From contig JBFHFJ010000202.1 of the NCBI GenBank assembly GCA_041583655.1, positions 1 through 6,390 on the forward strand: a DNA stretch of 6,390 bases. Direction: 5' to 3'. Below the pieces are notes generated by a model that saw only the letters and a program-made list of their open reading frames with translations, was not told where the DNA came from and did not search any database. The stretch comes from Haliea sp041583655. GTDB taxonomy: Bacteria; Pseudomonadota; Gammaproteobacteria; Pseudomonadales; Halieaceae. Shown here one piece after another: positions 5,250-6,390 of the stretch (its first letter is position 1; the number at the start of each line of letters is the position of its first letter). Position numbers and translations under genes: made by a program.

Positions 5250-6390
5250 ATGAACAGCCCTCTCGTACGCTTCTGGTTGTTGTTCGTTGCCGGCGTGCTC
5301 AGCGCGCCGCTCCATGCGGCGCCGGGATATCCGGAGAAGGAAGACCTCACACTCGGCTTCATCAAACTGACCGACATGGCGCCCCTGGCCATTGCCAGCG
5401 AGCTGGGGTACTTCGAGGATGAGGGCCTGTACGTCACCTTGGAAGCACAGGCGAACTGGAAGGTTTTGCTGGATCGGACCATCTCCGGAGAGTTGGATGG
5501 CGCCCATATGCTTTCCGGGCAGCCGCTCGGCGCCACGATTGGTTTTGGCACCGGGGCTCACATTGTCACCGCCTTCACCATGGATCTCAATGGCAACGCC
5601 ATTACTGTCTCTGATGCAGTCTGGGAGGGTATGAAGCCGGAGCTGGCCAGCGATGAGCAGGGAAAGCCGTTGCACCCAGTGCGTGCTGCGGCGCTCAAGC
5701 CTGTATTGGAGGGCTTCCGCCGCCAGGGCAAACCGCTGCGTTTCGGCATGGTGTTCCCTGTGTCGACGCACAACTACGAACTACGATACTGGCTGGCTGC
5801 CGATGGTATCCACCCCGGCTTTTATGCGCCCCAGCGCGGGGACACTGGCGGGAACCTGCAGGCTGACGTACTGATTTCGGTGACGCCCCCGCCGCAGATG
5901 CCGGCCACCCTGGAAGCCGGCACTATCCACGGTTACAGCGTGGGCGAGCCCTGGAACCAGCAGGCGGTGGTCCGCGGGATTGGCACCGCGGTAATAACCG
6001 ACCACGACATCCGCAATAATATGTCCGAGAAGGTGTTCGGGGTTACTAACGAATGGGCCGAGAAGTATCCCAACACCCACATACGGGTAGTCAAGGCGCT
6101 GATACGTGCCGGCAAGTGGCTGGACGAGAATGACAATGCCAATCGCGAGGAGGCGGCGCGGATCATTTCCAGCCCCAACTATGTCGGTGCTGACTACGCG
6201 ATTATCGCCAACAGCATGACCGGCATCTTTGCCTTCGAGCAGGGCGATTTGCGGCCGGCACCCGATTTCAATGTGTTCTTTCGCTATCACGCGACCTATC
6301 CCTACTATTCCGACGCAATCTGGTACCTGACCCAGATGCGCCGTTGGGGCCAGATTCCCGAAGCCAAGCCCGATAGCTGGTACCTGGAAA
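5250..6390 (+). CDS. nitrate ABC transporter, periplasmic nitrate-binding protein (NrtA/NasF type), 3' end missing
   Basis: Substrate-binding subunit that captures nitrate (and nitrite) in the periplasm and hands it to an ABC importer for assimilation. The frame is open to the window end: 380 codons seen of roughly 400-450 usual, so only the C-terminal tail is missing. ATG at 5250 has AGGAG at 5239-5243, 6 bases away. Residues 1-23 look like a Sec signal peptide (LVRFWLLFVAGVLSAPLHA, cleavage near A23/A24), with no lipobox cysteine and no twin arginine. Mature-protein hallmarks: TLGFIKLTDMAPLAIASELG (34-53), ELDGAHMLSGQPLG (81-94), STHNYELRYWLAADGI (172-187), GTIHGYSVGEPWN (224-236). W70, H174 and K261 (in EKVFG) appear to align with nitrate-contacting residues of cyanobacterial NrtA, judged from memory. 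It is the first gene after the attenuated leader. Bicarbonate-binding CmpA is related, but the NasR context favours nitrate. Confidence 0.92.
   Translation, partial: MNSPLVRFWLLFVAGVLSAPLHAAPGYPEKEDLTLGFIKLTDMAPLAIASELGYFEDEGLYVTLEAQANWKVLLDRTISGELDGAHMLSGQPLGATIGFGTGAHIVTAFTMDLNGNAITVSDAVWEGMKPELASDEQGKPLHPVRAAALKPVLEGFRRQGKPLRFGMVFPVSTHNYELRYWLAADGIHPGFYAPQRGDTGGNLQADVLISVTPPPQMPATLEAGTIHGYSVGEPWNQQAVVRGIGTAVITDHDIRNNMSEKVFGVTNEWAEKYPNTHIRVVKALIRAGKWLDENDNANREEAARIISSPNYVGADYAIIANSMTGIFAFEQGDLRPAPDFNVFFRYHATYPYYSDAIWYLTQMRRWGQIPEAKPDSWYLE

Noticed and set aside
5115..5771. Minus-strand open frame of 218 codons covering the leader and the nrtA start
   Set aside because: Antisense to the nitrate-binding protein and to the RNA switch; no family resemblance and no ribosome site seen.
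5781..6290. Minus-strand open frame of 169 codons
   Set aside because: Antisense to the well-supported nitrate-binding protein gene; no domain recognised.

Overview
The window is GC-rich (about 60% or slightly more by eye) and densely coded. Every gene I can support lies on the + strand. Protein families, codon usage and a textbook sigma-54 promoter point to a gammaproteobacterial chromosome, possibly marine or environmental; the genus cannot be named from this sequence alone. I see no insertion sequence, CRISPR array, tRNA or rRNA.

Left part (1-3680): the 3' three quarters of a class III aminotransferase of the omega-amino acid:pyruvate (beta-alanine:pyruvate) type, then an AEC-family membrane transporter with a TTG start, a class III CoA-transferase (CaiB/BaiF) with a GTG start, and a small PGPGW-type membrane protein whose ATG overlaps the CoA-transferase stop. 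The first three could together handle an amino or organic acid, but their substrate cannot be read from the sequence.

Right part (3681-6390): a nitrate-assimilation control locus. A NIT-ANTAR protein of the NasR type (3739-5001, TTG start with a strong Shine-Dalgarno) is followed by a 248-base intergenic region and then by the start of a NrtA/NasF-type periplasmic nitrate-binding protein (5250 to beyond the window end). The intergenic region is a layered control element. In order it holds two NtrC-like sites (5005-5021 and 5024-5040), a consensus -24/-12 sigma-54 promoter (5095-5110), a perfect 8-bp hairpin with hexaloop AAUGGC (5124-5145), a second hairpin with hexaloop AAAGGC (5165-5188), and a strong intrinsic terminator with a nine-T run (5175-5224). 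The second hairpin and the terminator share bases, so only one can form at a time. Both hexaloops have A at position 1 and G at position 4, the signature of ANTAR-bound RNA.

Inferred working model: nitrogen limitation, through phosphorylated NtrC and sigma-54, starts transcription at about 5121, a few bases before the first hairpin. Without nitrate or nitrite the RNA ends at about 5224. With nitrate or nitrite bound to its NIT domain, the NasR-like protein holds the two hairpins, the terminator cannot form, and the transport and reductase genes are expressed. This matches the known Klebsiella nasR-nasF arrangement, so it is a well-supported new example of a described system rather than a new system.
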